This document shows, in pieces, positions 1-6,197 of a stretch of DNA of 7,670 bases. Both the position numbers and the translations under genes were made by a program. Below the pieces are notes generated by a model. That model searched no databases and was not told where the DNA came from. It was given only the letters and a program-made list of their open reading frames with translations. Every line of letters begins with the position of its first letter. Position 1 is the first letter of the stretch. Source of the DNA: Candidatus Woesearchaeota archaeon (GTDB lineage: Archaea; Nanobdellota; Nanobdellia; Woesearchaeales; UBA11576); NCBI GenBank assembly GCA_030591125.1, contig JAUVBP010000053.1, positions 1-7,670 on the forward strand, given 5' to 3'.

Positions 1-24
1 ATCAAAAGCGATTATCTTCTTCAT
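1..24 (-). CDS. Possible start of a divergent gene, cut by the window edge (MKKIIAFD...)
   Basis: Only eight codons are visible, reading MKKIIAFD and leaving the window at base 1. On the - strand an AGGT stretch lies six to seven bases before the ATG, and a TATA-like CTTAAAAA (about 47-54) is centred about 26 bases before it, so a leaderless or near-leaderless transcript is possible. A start of this kind, with Asp at residue 8 after a hydrophobic strand, is common in HAD-superfamily phosphatases, where the next residues would be xDGT, but other families start this way too. Eight residues cannot establish a function. A competing reading, a + strand C-terminal tail ending at 78, is considered weaker. 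Confidence 0.35.
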
Positions 25-112
25 ACTCAGACCTACGTAGAAGCGCTTTTTAAGGGTTTCTGTCCAAAACAAGCTTGAAATAACTACTTAACAGTGATGA
101 ATAAACGAAAAG

Positions 113-120
113 TTTATATA
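113..120 (+). promoter_or_regulatory. Archaeal TATA box (box A) of the RHH-kinase operon
   Basis: TTTATATA matches the archaeal box A consensus TTTAWATA exactly. It is preceded by a purine-rich stretch (ACGAAAAG, 105-112) that can serve as the TFB recognition element. Transcription would start roughly 25 bases downstream of the box centre, near 142, leaving a leader of about 10 bases before the ATG at 154. This placement is the main reason for preferring the 154 start over the GTG/ATG codons at 94 and 97, which lie upstream of the box and would not be transcribed from it. Confidence 0.65.
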
Positions 121-140
121 TTGCTAATAATCATTAACAA
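121..140. promoter_or_regulatory. Imperfect 20-bp dyad, candidate operator for the RHH protein
   Basis: The 20 bases directly behind the TATA box have dyad symmetry of the form TTGnTAATnATnATTAnCAA: 16 of 20 positions agree with their own reverse complement. The dyad fills the space between the TATA box and the predicted transcription start, where a bound repressor would block polymerase recruitment. RHH proteins bind such short palindromes as dimers or tetramers and commonly repress their own operon. Binding by the product of the first gene is inference; the region is AT-rich, so some symmetry could arise by chance. Confidence 0.45.
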
Positions 141-153
141 TAGTTGGGGCGAT

Positions 154-291
154 ATGAAACAAGTATTTACAGTATCATTGGACACTGAAACTATCAAGCT
201 TATCAGAGCTAATTCTAGACGCCGTCCTTTCCGCAACAACAGCCATCTGGTAGAGGAAGCTATCCTTAAGCTCCTGGAGGAGGAAAGATGA
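154..291 (+). CDS. Small ribbon-helix-helix (MetJ/Arc/CopG-type) DNA-binding protein, 45 aa
   Basis: The product is one complete RHH unit. A short strand (KQVFTVSLD, residues 2-10) would pair with that of a second monomer and enter the DNA major groove. Helix A follows (TETIKLIRANSRRR), then a turn (PFRNNS), then helix B (HLVEEAILKLLEEE). The N-S-x-L-V-x-E-A pattern at the start of helix B is typical of CopG-like repressors. It is expected to act as a dimeric cytoplasmic transcription regulator. The reading frame extends up to 94, but the ATG at 154 is chosen because the TATA box lies at 113-120, TGGGG lies just upstream (144-148), and the domain begins here. Its stop overlaps the next start (ATGA, 288-291), so the regulator is translationally coupled to the large kinase gene. 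The target is unknown; autoregulation through the dyad at 121-140 is likely. The layout recalls RHH antitoxin genes preceding a toxin gene, but that is speculative. Confidence 0.75.
   Translation: MKQVFTVSLDTETIKLIRANSRRRPFRNNSHLVEEAILKLLEEER
276..280 (+). promoter_or_regulatory. Strong Shine-Dalgarno site for the large kinase gene, inside the RHH gene
   Basis: GGAGG lies seven bases before the ATG at 288, within the last codons of the RHH gene. It matches the archaeal 16S rRNA 3' end well and fixes the start of the 1019-residue protein. Because the start and the upstream stop overlap (ATGA), both independent initiation and coupled re-initiation are possible. The next junction at 3344 has no comparable site, which suggests lower or strictly coupled translation of the third gene. 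Confidence 0.7.
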
Positions 292-3200
292 ACACTCTGG
301 ATTCTATGACAAGCGACCTCCTCAAAGAGATCGAGTTGGAAAGAAGGCGGATCGTCATAGAGAAGAAATACGATACGCTGCTAGAGTCAACAGAGCTGGA
401 TGCAACAGTCAAAGCGATACAGTTCCTACCGACACTATTCAAAGCAAGACCTAAAAGAGCAAAAGAAGCGATCAAGAACGCCCTGGATTGTACTGATCAT
501 TTCATGAATAAAGCAGCAGCCGAGCTAATCCTTGACTTCGACAAAGACATTGCAATAGAATTATACGAAAGATTAAGAGGAGATAAAGATCCAACTCTCA
601 CAGGAGCCATGCTTGAAGCATTATGTGTATCAGATCATATACCTGAAGAGATTGACTCAACATATCTTAGACTTCTCAGCAGACTAGATGAAAAGCATAC
701 AATACAAATAATCAGACGGCTGTCAGGATTGCCATTCCCACACTCTGAAAAAACTTTAACAATATACGACAAGATCCTAAGAAGTGCTCAGACGAAAGTG
801 ATAGGAGAAGTCCAAGAAAGTAAAGTTACAATAATCCAGAGATCAATAGAACAATCACACACAAACACGGAAGGTCCGTTGACAATGTACCAGGATCTCA
901 TCAAAGATTACGATTCTCGGATAAGGAAAGAAGTCATTGAAGCGATCGGGAAATTAGGCCGAGCAGCCTGCTCAGCAATATTCGACGATGAAGAATGGGA
1001 TTTCATGCACAAGGATGAGCCGGAATCTGTATCAGAAGTCACAAAGAATATACATCCTAATGAGATAGAATATGGAGACTTTTTTGGATCGATCTGGGAA
1101 AGCGCAGGAATAAAGGATAAGGAATTGAATGTAAGGGCGGACGCTGCGCGTAGGATAGAGCCGCTTCTCACGGAGATTAACGATATGGGTTTGATAGACA
1201 AACACCCTTCCGTACGTGAAGAAGCGATATACAATCTTAGATACATAAACAGCCAGATAAATGAGGCTGATATAGAGACATTCGAGAATCTGGCAACAGA
1301 CGAATCAGAAGACGTGAGGTTCAGCGTTGCAAAACGCGTCCAGAATGTAAAGCCCAGAGAGAAAGCGCTCGAGATCTGTGCAAAACTCTTGAATGACACC
1401 AGTAAGAGGGTGAAGCAACGGGCATTCAGGTCTGTATCTCAGATGGCAGAAGACCAGCCAGATATAGCATTAGCGATGTATAATACCTACGCCCTGAAAG
1501 AGTTCAGGAGAGGTATAGATCCTGAGACCGCGATACCACAAGGGATTGATGCATTGACAGAACTGCACGCCCGTGCCGCAATAAGCATCGACAGCACGTT
1601 ACGCCGAGAGGTGGCCAGCAGGTTATACTTGAATAGATACGGGTCAGATCTGCTCGTCTACAGGTTATTGCTGTCTGACAATGATGACGAGGTCCTTGTG
1701 GAGGTTGCTCAAAAGCTCAAGAGATTATTGAAACCTCCTGTCGTGGTCGAACTTTATTATCAGGCATTGGATCATGCACACGAGGTTGTCAGGTCCATAG
1801 CAGCACAGCACCTGGGAGACATCCCTGACACGCACAAGGAAGACCGTGAAAAACTCTACAGGAAAGCGATGGAGGACCCTGTAGAGACAATAAGAAACAA
1901 TGCAGAATACGCTATTGAAAACATAGGCGTGCCGTTCTGGGAACAGGGCAATAAAGTAAAAGGTAAAAAAACAGAAGATGATAAAGCAAAAAAAGATATC
2001 CCAATACCTCCAATAGCCTTACCCCAATTTCCACTATCCACCCTGCCTGAAGAGACAGGAAAGACCCCATCAAAAGATGGTGAAGGATCATCAGACAATA
2101 ATAAATATGGACCATACCTTTCTGAACTGCCAAGACTTGATACATTTCCCCCTTTATCACCTGGAACAGACAAAGATAAAAGACAGAGGAGGACGGCGAC
2201 AGAAAGACAGATCATAGATTCTCTCACAGCAGATGGATTCAAGCCATCCACAGATCCTGAATATGTTTTTGCTGAGAGATATATCGATTCAAAGTACGTC
2301 AAGACAGAAAAAGGGGATCGCAAATCACAAGATATCATATTTCAAGAGCTCACAGAAGCGTTCAAGGACGAGAGCAATGATTTCGAAAAGATGCTCCCAG
2401 TACTTGAAGCAGGAGAGGCCAGGGACCTGGCAGAGATGATCGAGTGCTCAAAGGTAGAAGTTTCCGGATACACAATCCTACGTAAGCTCGGTGAAGGTGC
2501 GGATGGAATAGTATACCAAGCAGCTCACAAGACTTTCGGAGACGTCAAGGTCAAGATATTCAAGGATCCTGAAGATAAGATAAAGAAAGCGATGGAAGAA
2601 GAAGGGGTCACGCTTGAAAAGAGGATAGAGAGAAGGATAAGACTGTTCGATAAGAAGGTGCGGAACAAGACCCACCTGACACAGCTCTATGAGACCGGCA
2701 GATGCATCAATCCCCGTACGGGTGAAGAGACATCATACATAACTTCAGACTATGTTGACGCAGGCGCCATAGGTATCAAAGATGGAGAAGAATACAAGAT
2801 AAGGACAGACCTCACACATCCTGAGACAATATACGACGTATTCATGAAGATCCTTGACGGGCTTGAGGCGATACATGACGCAGGGCTTGTGCTAAAGGAC
2901 ATAAAACTGAGGAACATATTGGTATCAGCAGACCATAAGACTGTACTGATAGATGACCTTGAGACTATTGCAGGCATAGATGATGCATCCGCAGGATCAA
3001 GGCTCACAGAAGGTTCAGACAGGTATGCTGCACCCGAAGTGTTGAGAGATATCAAGAACGCTTCGCCGCAATCTGACGTATATGCTGCAGCAGTATGCAT
3101 GGTATATATGCTGTCACGGGACCCGACAGGTTTCGTAGGGATAAACAGCATCAAGGACAAGCCAGAGTACGTAGACAAGTATGTCCAAACATTCCAGAAC

Positions 3201-3347
3201 GTATTCAATAATAAAGGATACTCCGACGTAGTGCACAGGTGCATAACAGCATTATCAATCGCATTATCCTACGACCCTGAAGACCGGTTTGTCGACGCAG
3301 GTGATTTCAAGAGATACATACTGAAGAAACACGACGTGGTAGAATGA
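288..3347 (+). CDS. HEAT-repeat protein with a C-terminal divergent protein-kinase domain, 1019 aa
   Basis: Residues about 10-30 form a charged helix (ERRRIVIEKKYD) shared with the next gene. Residues about 35-545 are paired helices of HEAT type; clear units include RKEVIEAIGKLG (213-224), VREEAIYNLRYI (309-320), VRFSVAKRV (343-351), VKQRAFRSV (375-383), EVLVEVAQKL (468-477) and VVRSIAAQHLG (500-510). A Lys/Pro/Ser-rich linker (about 552-640) follows, then a 90-residue pre-kinase segment shared with the paralogue, then the kinase domain (about 728-1010). The glycine loop is GEGADGIVY (735-743) and the ATP-anchoring Lys is K756. The catalytic loop is LKDIKLRN, with D871, K873 and N876; HRD has become LKD. 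The DFG position reads DDL (889-891), 18 residues after D871 as in PKA. APE is at 915-917 and SDVYAAAV at 929-936. ATP and metal ligands are present, so kinase activity is plausible but unproven; HEAT arrays usually bind proteins. No signal peptide or membrane segment is seen, so it is probably cytoplasmic. The substrate is unknown. Confidence 0.85.
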   Translation: MNTLDSMTSDLLKEIELERRRIVIEKKYDTLLESTELDATVKAIQFLPTLFKARPKRAKEAIKNALDCTDHFMNKAAAELILDFDKDIAIELYERLRGDKDPTLTGAMLEALCVSDHIPEEIDSTYLRLLSRLDEKHTIQIIRRLSGLPFPHSEKTLTIYDKILRSAQTKVIGEVQESKVTIIQRSIEQSHTNTEGPLTMYQDLIKDYDSRIRKEVIEAIGKLGRAACSAIFDDEEWDFMHKDEPESVSEVTKNIHPNEIEYGDFFGSIWESAGIKDKELNVRADAARRIEPLLTEINDMGLIDKHPSVREEAIYNLRYINSQINEADIETFENLATDESEDVRFSVAKRVQNVKPREKALEICAKLLNDTSKRVKQRAFRSVSQMAEDQPDIALAMYNTYALKEFRRGIDPETAIPQGIDALTELHARAAISIDSTLRREVASRLYLNRYGSDLLVYRLLLSDNDDEVLVEVAQKLKRLLKPPVVVELYYQALDHAHEVVRSIAAQHLGDIPDTHKEDREKLYRKAMEDPVETIRNNAEYAIENIGVPFWEQGNKVKGKKTEDDKAKKDIPIPPIALPQFPLSTLPEETGKTPSKDGEGSSDNNKYGPYLSELPRLDTFPPLSPGTDKDKRQRRTATERQIIDSLTADGFKPSTDPEYVFAERYIDSKYVKTEKGDRKSQDIIFQELTEAFKDESNDFEKMLPVLEAGEARDLAEMIECSKVEVSGYTILRKLGEGADGIVYQAAHKTFGDVKVKIFKDPEDKIKKAMEEEGVTLEKRIERRIRLFDKKVRNKTHLTQLYETGRCINPRTGEETSYITSDYVDAGAIGIKDGEEYKIRTDLTHPETIYDVFMKILDGLEAIHDAGLVLKDIKLRNILVSADHKTVLIDDLETIAGIDDASAGSRLTEGSDRYAAPEVLRDIKNASPQSDVYAAAVCMVYMLSRDPTGFVGINSIKDKPEYVDKYVQTFQNVFNNKGYSDVVHRCITALSIALSYDPEDRFVDAGDFKRYILKKHDVVE
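2469..3317 (+). repeat. Kinase-domain copy 1 of a tandem gene duplication (partner 4130-4978)
   Basis: This segment encodes the kinase domain of the 1019-residue protein and is paralogous to 4130-4978 in the next gene. From the glycine loop to the APE motif the two proteins align over 184 residues without a gap, with 109 identities by hand count (about 59%). At the DNA level a 26-base stretch in the activation segment is identical (3009-3034 and 4670-4695), but most third codon positions differ, so this is an old duplication rather than a recent copy. The ~90 residues before the kinase domain and the first ~25 residues of each protein are also related. Confidence 0.85.
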
Positions 3348-4999
3348 ACATAGAGCGCATCATCAACGAAGTGGAACGGGAACGTAGGAAGATACTGGTA
3401 AGAAAACTGTATGACCAGGGACTCTCTCAGGAGAATCCAATCCTACGGGTCGGTACAGCATATGCACTGAAAGAGCTTGCATTTGTGGATATCAAGAAGA
3501 CTGCAGAGCTGTATGACAGATTGAACCATCATGAAGAGTGTGAAGATGTCATAATAGGTGCACGTCAGGCAAGATTGAACATGATGTCTATTGATCCATA
3601 CGTATCTGCAAGACTAGACAGGCTTCTCGGGATAGAACCAGACCAGTTCGAGATATTTACCCATTCATGGGATGAGCCTGAGACAGAGGTAGTATATGTC
3701 AACGTGCAGACAGAGGCAGACGTCAAGTTGAAGGAAGATATAACCGCAATAGGTAAAGCAGCAAGACGGAACCCGAAGAGATTTTTAGAAGAATACGCAA
3801 AGATCATGAAGTTGCAGCATTTTGACAGGCCGACAGCGATGCTCGCTAAGACAGTCGCGTTCATGGCCGCCACACTACACGATAAACGGCTAGCACCAGT
3901 CAAAGATGCGGAATACGCATTCCTACGCACATATCTGGAATCCAGATATATACACAAGGAGAGCGACCGGAAGAAAGAACAGAAGGCGGAAGACACCTTG
4001 ATACGTGAACTGATCAAACTCGTAAGATTACCAGACAGGAATTATACAAGACTGCACAACATATTAGATGCAGACAAAGCAAATAGCCTTACAGAAATGA
4101 TTAGGTGCTCAGAGATAGATGTCCCTGAATGCACGATACTGAGGAAGCTTGGCAGAGGGTCTGATGGAGTAGTATACCAAGCGACACATGACTTGCTTGG
4201 AGAAGTCAAGATAAAAATATTCACAGACCCGAAAGGGAAGATGAAGAGAGCGGTGAAGAAGGAAGGCATCACACTTGAAGAGAGGATAAAACGCAGGATA
4301 CTCCTGTTCGACAAGCAAATAAGGGATTATCGCCATCTGACCAAGATGTACTATCCTGGAGAATGCAAAGATCCTGAGACCGGAAAGGACACACTCTATC
4401 TGGTCATGGATTATGTGGACGGCGGTGCGATTGAGACAAGCGCGTTCGGAAGATATCAGATAAGACCTGACATCCGTGATCCTGACGAGATATATAGCAT
4501 ATTTAAGAAGATGCTCTCGGGGTTGGAACGGCTGCACAATGCAGGACTGGTCCTGAAAGATGTGAAGTTGAGGAATACACTCTGCTCTAAAGATCACAAC
4601 ACAGTCCTGATAGATGATTTGGAGACGATATCCGGCATCAATGAGATGAGACAGGGGGCTCGCCTGACTGAAGGTTCAGACAGGTATGCTGCACCGGAAG
4701 TGATGGAAGACATAAAGACAGCATCACAAAGATCAGATGTCTACTCAGCAGGTGTCTGTCTCTTATACTTATTGACAAGACAACCCACATCGATTGCTAG
4801 GATAAACACAGCACCAGACTCGCGAGAGTACTATAAGAGACTGGACAGGATATTAAAATCCGCAGTTAAAGATAACCCTAATGGGACACTGGTTCAGGAT
4901 AGCCTGAATATATTGAGAAAAGCTCTTGCATACAACCCTAAGCGGAGATATAAAGATGCAGGAGTCTTCAAGATAGCAGTTTCAGAGATGAAAAGATAA
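3344..4999 (+). CDS. Short HEAT/kinase paralogue, divergent protein-kinase domain, 551 aa
   Basis: The protein starts with the same charged helix as its neighbour (ERERRKILVRKLYD, 11-24). A helical region with one or two HEAT-like units follows (for example VGTAYALKELAFVDIKK, 36-52), then a helical segment (about 125-180) and the pre-kinase region shared with the paralogue (about 188-262). The long HEAT array and Pro-rich linker of the neighbour are absent. The kinase domain (about 263-545) has GRGSDGVVY (270-278), K291, a catalytic loop with LKD (404-406), K408 and N411, DDL (424-426) in the DFG position, APE (450-452) and SDVYSAGV (464-471). The last keeps the Ser and Gly that the neighbour has lost, so this copy looks slightly more canonical. 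Its start lies in a 4-bp ATGA overlap with the upstream stop and has no good Shine-Dalgarno site, pointing to coupled translation. The two may hetero-dimerise or form a cascade; that is inference. Probably cytoplasmic; substrate unknown. Confidence 0.85.
   Translation: MNIERIINEVERERRKILVRKLYDQGLSQENPILRVGTAYALKELAFVDIKKTAELYDRLNHHEECEDVIIGARQARLNMMSIDPYVSARLDRLLGIEPDQFEIFTHSWDEPETEVVYVNVQTEADVKLKEDITAIGKAARRNPKRFLEEYAKIMKLQHFDRPTAMLAKTVAFMAATLHDKRLAPVKDAEYAFLRTYLESRYIHKESDRKKEQKAEDTLIRELIKLVRLPDRNYTRLHNILDADKANSLTEMIRCSEIDVPECTILRKLGRGSDGVVYQATHDLLGEVKIKIFTDPKGKMKRAVKKEGITLEERIKRRILLFDKQIRDYRHLTKMYYPGECKDPETGKDTLYLVMDYVDGGAIETSAFGRYQIRPDIRDPDEIYSIFKKMLSGLERLHNAGLVLKDVKLRNTLCSKDHNTVLIDDLETISGINEMRQGARLTEGSDRYAAPEVMEDIKTASQRSDVYSAGVCLLYLLTRQPTSIARINTAPDSREYYKRLDRILKSAVKDNPNGTLVQDSLNILRKALAYNPKRRYKDAGVFKIAVSEMKR
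4130..4978 (+). repeat. Kinase-domain copy 2 of the tandem duplication (partner 2469-3317)
   Basis: This is the second copy of the duplicated kinase domain. All key residues lie at the same spacing as in copy 1: glycine loop to Lys 21 residues, glycine loop to catalytic Asp 136, catalytic Asp to the DFG-position Asp 18, and that Asp to APE 26. The best conserved blocks are the catalytic loop (AGLVLKDxKLRN), the metal-binding strand (TVLIDDLETI) and the activation-loop end (RLTEGSDRYAAPEV). The sequence between the hinge and the next helix, and that after APE, is least conserved. Confidence 0.85.
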
Positions 5000-5024
5000 G
5001 AATATTGAGCAATCCAAAAATCAA

Positions 5025-5957
5025 TCAAGACCCACCTATCTTATACGTATGCAAGTAAGAGACTGTACTGTCCATGAGTTCTATCGTGAAATACACCATC
5101 GTCAGGAAAGGATGATCTATATCTTTATCACTATGCAGTTCATTATAAAGGAATATATGGAAATCTCTCATCTCTTTCCTGAACCGGGATTCTCTTGAAG
5201 GAGATATTGGATCTTTATTGGCCAGCACTTTCATGAACCAGTCCAATGCTGCATCTATCCTATCAAAGACCGGCTTGAGTTTTCTGGTATTTACTTTGGG
5301 ATTTGCAGATTCAAGGTACATACGATAGAAGCCGAGAAGGTTTGTCCCAATTTTTTCATAAGCGAACAACATTATATTGAGAGCGCTTGCTTGATCATAT
5401 GGCAACTTCTGCAGGAAAGTCCTTCTCAAGAGATAGTCCATCACCTTCCAATTATTGTTCCTGAGTTCTGTCAGATCCTCCTCTCTGCTGAACATCCCTG
5501 TTTCAACATCCTCCCGTACCATACCGAACATATACCTCAAGGTATTGAACATGCGGGCCAGATACTTATCTGTATCAGTCGTCCCTTCCTCTACAGGAAA
5601 CACTTTGACAGTGCAGACTTTCTTATCCATGTCAATTATATCTGCACCTATGAGATTGCTGGTTGCCTCTTTTATAGTCTTAAGGAGGGCAGAGTCATCA
5701 AAAGATATCCTTATTGTAGAATGGCCGTTCCTATACAGTCTACCAAGATAAGACCTGATATACCTACGGGATTCCTTGGTGAAATGGACATCTACTGACT
5801 TATATGCCCTTATCTTGTCTTTAGATACCACAAGACTAGGCCCTTCAACATCAACAGTGAGTTCATCACCTACCGCTACGTTATTCTCTCTCACCCATCC
5901 TACAGGCAAGCTCACAGTCAAGGTATTCTGGCCTACACGGTTCACTTTTCGCTTCAT
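5025..5957 (-). CDS. AbrB-like plus PhoU-like archaeal regulator, 310 aa
   Basis: The first ~45 residues form an AbrB/SpoVT-type swapped-hairpin domain (KRKVNRVGQNTLTVSLPVGW, then a GDELTV turn), a dimeric DNA-binding fold. The remaining ~260 residues are mainly helical and match the PhoU-like arrangement (NNWKVMDYLLRRTFLQ near residues 169-184, and a second helical half with DRIDAALDWFMKVL). This fusion is common in archaea, where it is usually annotated as a phosphate uptake or PhoU-family regulator. No phosphate transporter is nearby, so the ligand and targets are unknown. Upstream ATG (5966) and GTG (5978) codons are in frame, but a TATA box at 5979-5986 predicts transcription starting near 5957, and family members typically begin MKRKV; a leaderless mRNA is therefore likely. 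A GGGGTG 4 bases before the 5966 ATG keeps that start possible if a farther promoter is used. The gene converges on the kinase operon with a 25-bp gap; a short T-run on its strand (5016-5020) could aid termination. Confidence 0.75.
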   Translation of the reverse strand: MKRKVNRVGQNTLTVSLPVGWVRENNVAVGDELTVDVEGPSLVVSKDKIRAYKSVDVHFTKESRRYIRSYLGRLYRNGHSTIRISFDDSALLKTIKEATSNLIGADIIDMDKKVCTVKVFPVEEGTTDTDKYLARMFNTLRYMFGMVREDVETGMFSREEDLTELRNNNWKVMDYLLRRTFLQKLPYDQASALNIMLFAYEKIGTNLLGFYRMYLESANPKVNTRKLKPVFDRIDAALDWFMKVLANKDPISPSRESRFRKEMRDFHIFLYNELHSDKDIDHPFLTMVYFTIELMDSTVSYLHTYKIGGS

Positions 5958-5978
5958 ACAGGCCATTACGCACCCCAC

Positions 5979-5986
5979 ATATAAAT
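5979..5986 (-). promoter_or_regulatory. TATA box for the AbrB/PhoU-like gene
   Basis: On the - strand the sequence reads GTATTTATATG, with TTTATATG as a 7-of-8 match to the archaeal box A; an AAAAG purine stretch lies just upstream. The predicted start about 26 bases downstream of its centre falls on or next to the ATG at 5957. If that is right, the transcript is leaderless and the 317-residue reading from the GTG at 5978 is too long. Confidence 0.5.
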
Positions 5987-5998
5987 ACTTTTCGTATA

Positions 5999-6014
5999 GT
6001 AATTACATAATTAC
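5999..6014. repeat. Two adjacent TAATTAC repeats in the divergent promoter zone
   Basis: TAATTAC occurs at 6000-6006 and again at 6008-6014 with an 8-bp period; with the preceding G the first copy is the palindrome GTAATTAC (5999-6006). A related AT-rich stretch (TAATAATTATAATT) follows at 6019-6032. The cluster sits between the outward-facing TATA boxes at 5979-5986 and 6040-6047, where a regulator could affect both genes. Low sequence complexity makes chance a real alternative. Confidence 0.3.
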
Positions 6015-6039
6015 AAGTAATAATTATAATTGACAAAAG

Positions 6040-6047
6040 TATATATT
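6040..6047 (+). promoter_or_regulatory. TATA box, probably serving the rightward transcript
   Basis: TATATATT lies in the near-palindromic AAAAGTATATATTTTA (6035-6050), with CAAAAG as a possible TFB element on the + strand. Rightward transcription would start near 6070, giving a G+C-rich leader of about 128 bases before the ATG at 6198, or the 5' end of a non-coding RNA. Because the element is nearly symmetric it could also work leftward and give the AbrB/PhoU-like gene a second, more distant promoter. Confidence 0.45.
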
Positions 6048-6089
6048 TTACGCAGACATACTAGTTCTCAGAAAAAGATGTTGAGTGCT

Positions 6090-6156
6090 GTTGGAGGGGC
6101 AGAAAGGTCGCAGTGACCACGCTAAAGTCTATTCCCCGATCGCCCGATCGCCCAAC
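6090..6156 (+). promoter_or_regulatory. Possible structured leader upstream of the CxxC protein gene
   Basis: Three nested pairings can be drawn: GTTGG (6090-6094) with CCAAC (6152-6156), GGGG (6096-6099) with CCCC (6134-6137), and an inner hairpin GGTC-GCAGT-GACC (6106-6118). Two tandem copies of CCCGATCG followed by CCC (6135-6153) lie on the 3' side. The segment is much richer in G+C than its surroundings (35 of 60 bases in 6121-6180). It may be a cis-acting mRNA leader or part of an unidentified non-coding RNA. I recognise no known riboswitch or RNA family, and the pairings are short and untested. Confidence 0.25.
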
Positions 6157-6197
6157 CATGCAACCAAGAAGTCCGCCACGTAAGGAAAGGTGCTACA

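Noticed and set aside
4..50. AAAAGCG ... CGCTTTT inverted repeat (4-10 and 44-50)
   Set aside because: Seven bases over a 33-base loop in AT-rich DNA is weak, and the left arm lies inside a possible coding start.
1..78. Open + strand frame at the left edge (IKSDYLLHTQTYVEALFKGF...) as the tail of an upstream gene
   Set aside because: Only 25 codons without a recognisable motif; a stop-free run of this length is common by chance, and the opposite-strand start MKKIIAFD with promoter-like spacing fits at least as well. It cannot be excluded.
95..100. TGATGA as box C of a C/D guide RNA
   Set aside because: No box D (CTGA) or C'/D' pair lies at the proper distance, and the motif is common by chance.
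94..153. Longer N-terminus for the RHH protein from the GTG at 94 or ATG at 97
   Set aside because: The extra 20 residues would include the TATA box and the dyad, and the RHH domain begins directly after the ATG at 154.
908..4597. Several 65-164 codon open frames on the - strand opposite the kinase genes
   Set aside because: All lie fully inside strongly supported + strand coding regions, show Ser/Leu-rich shadow composition, and have no recognisable domains.
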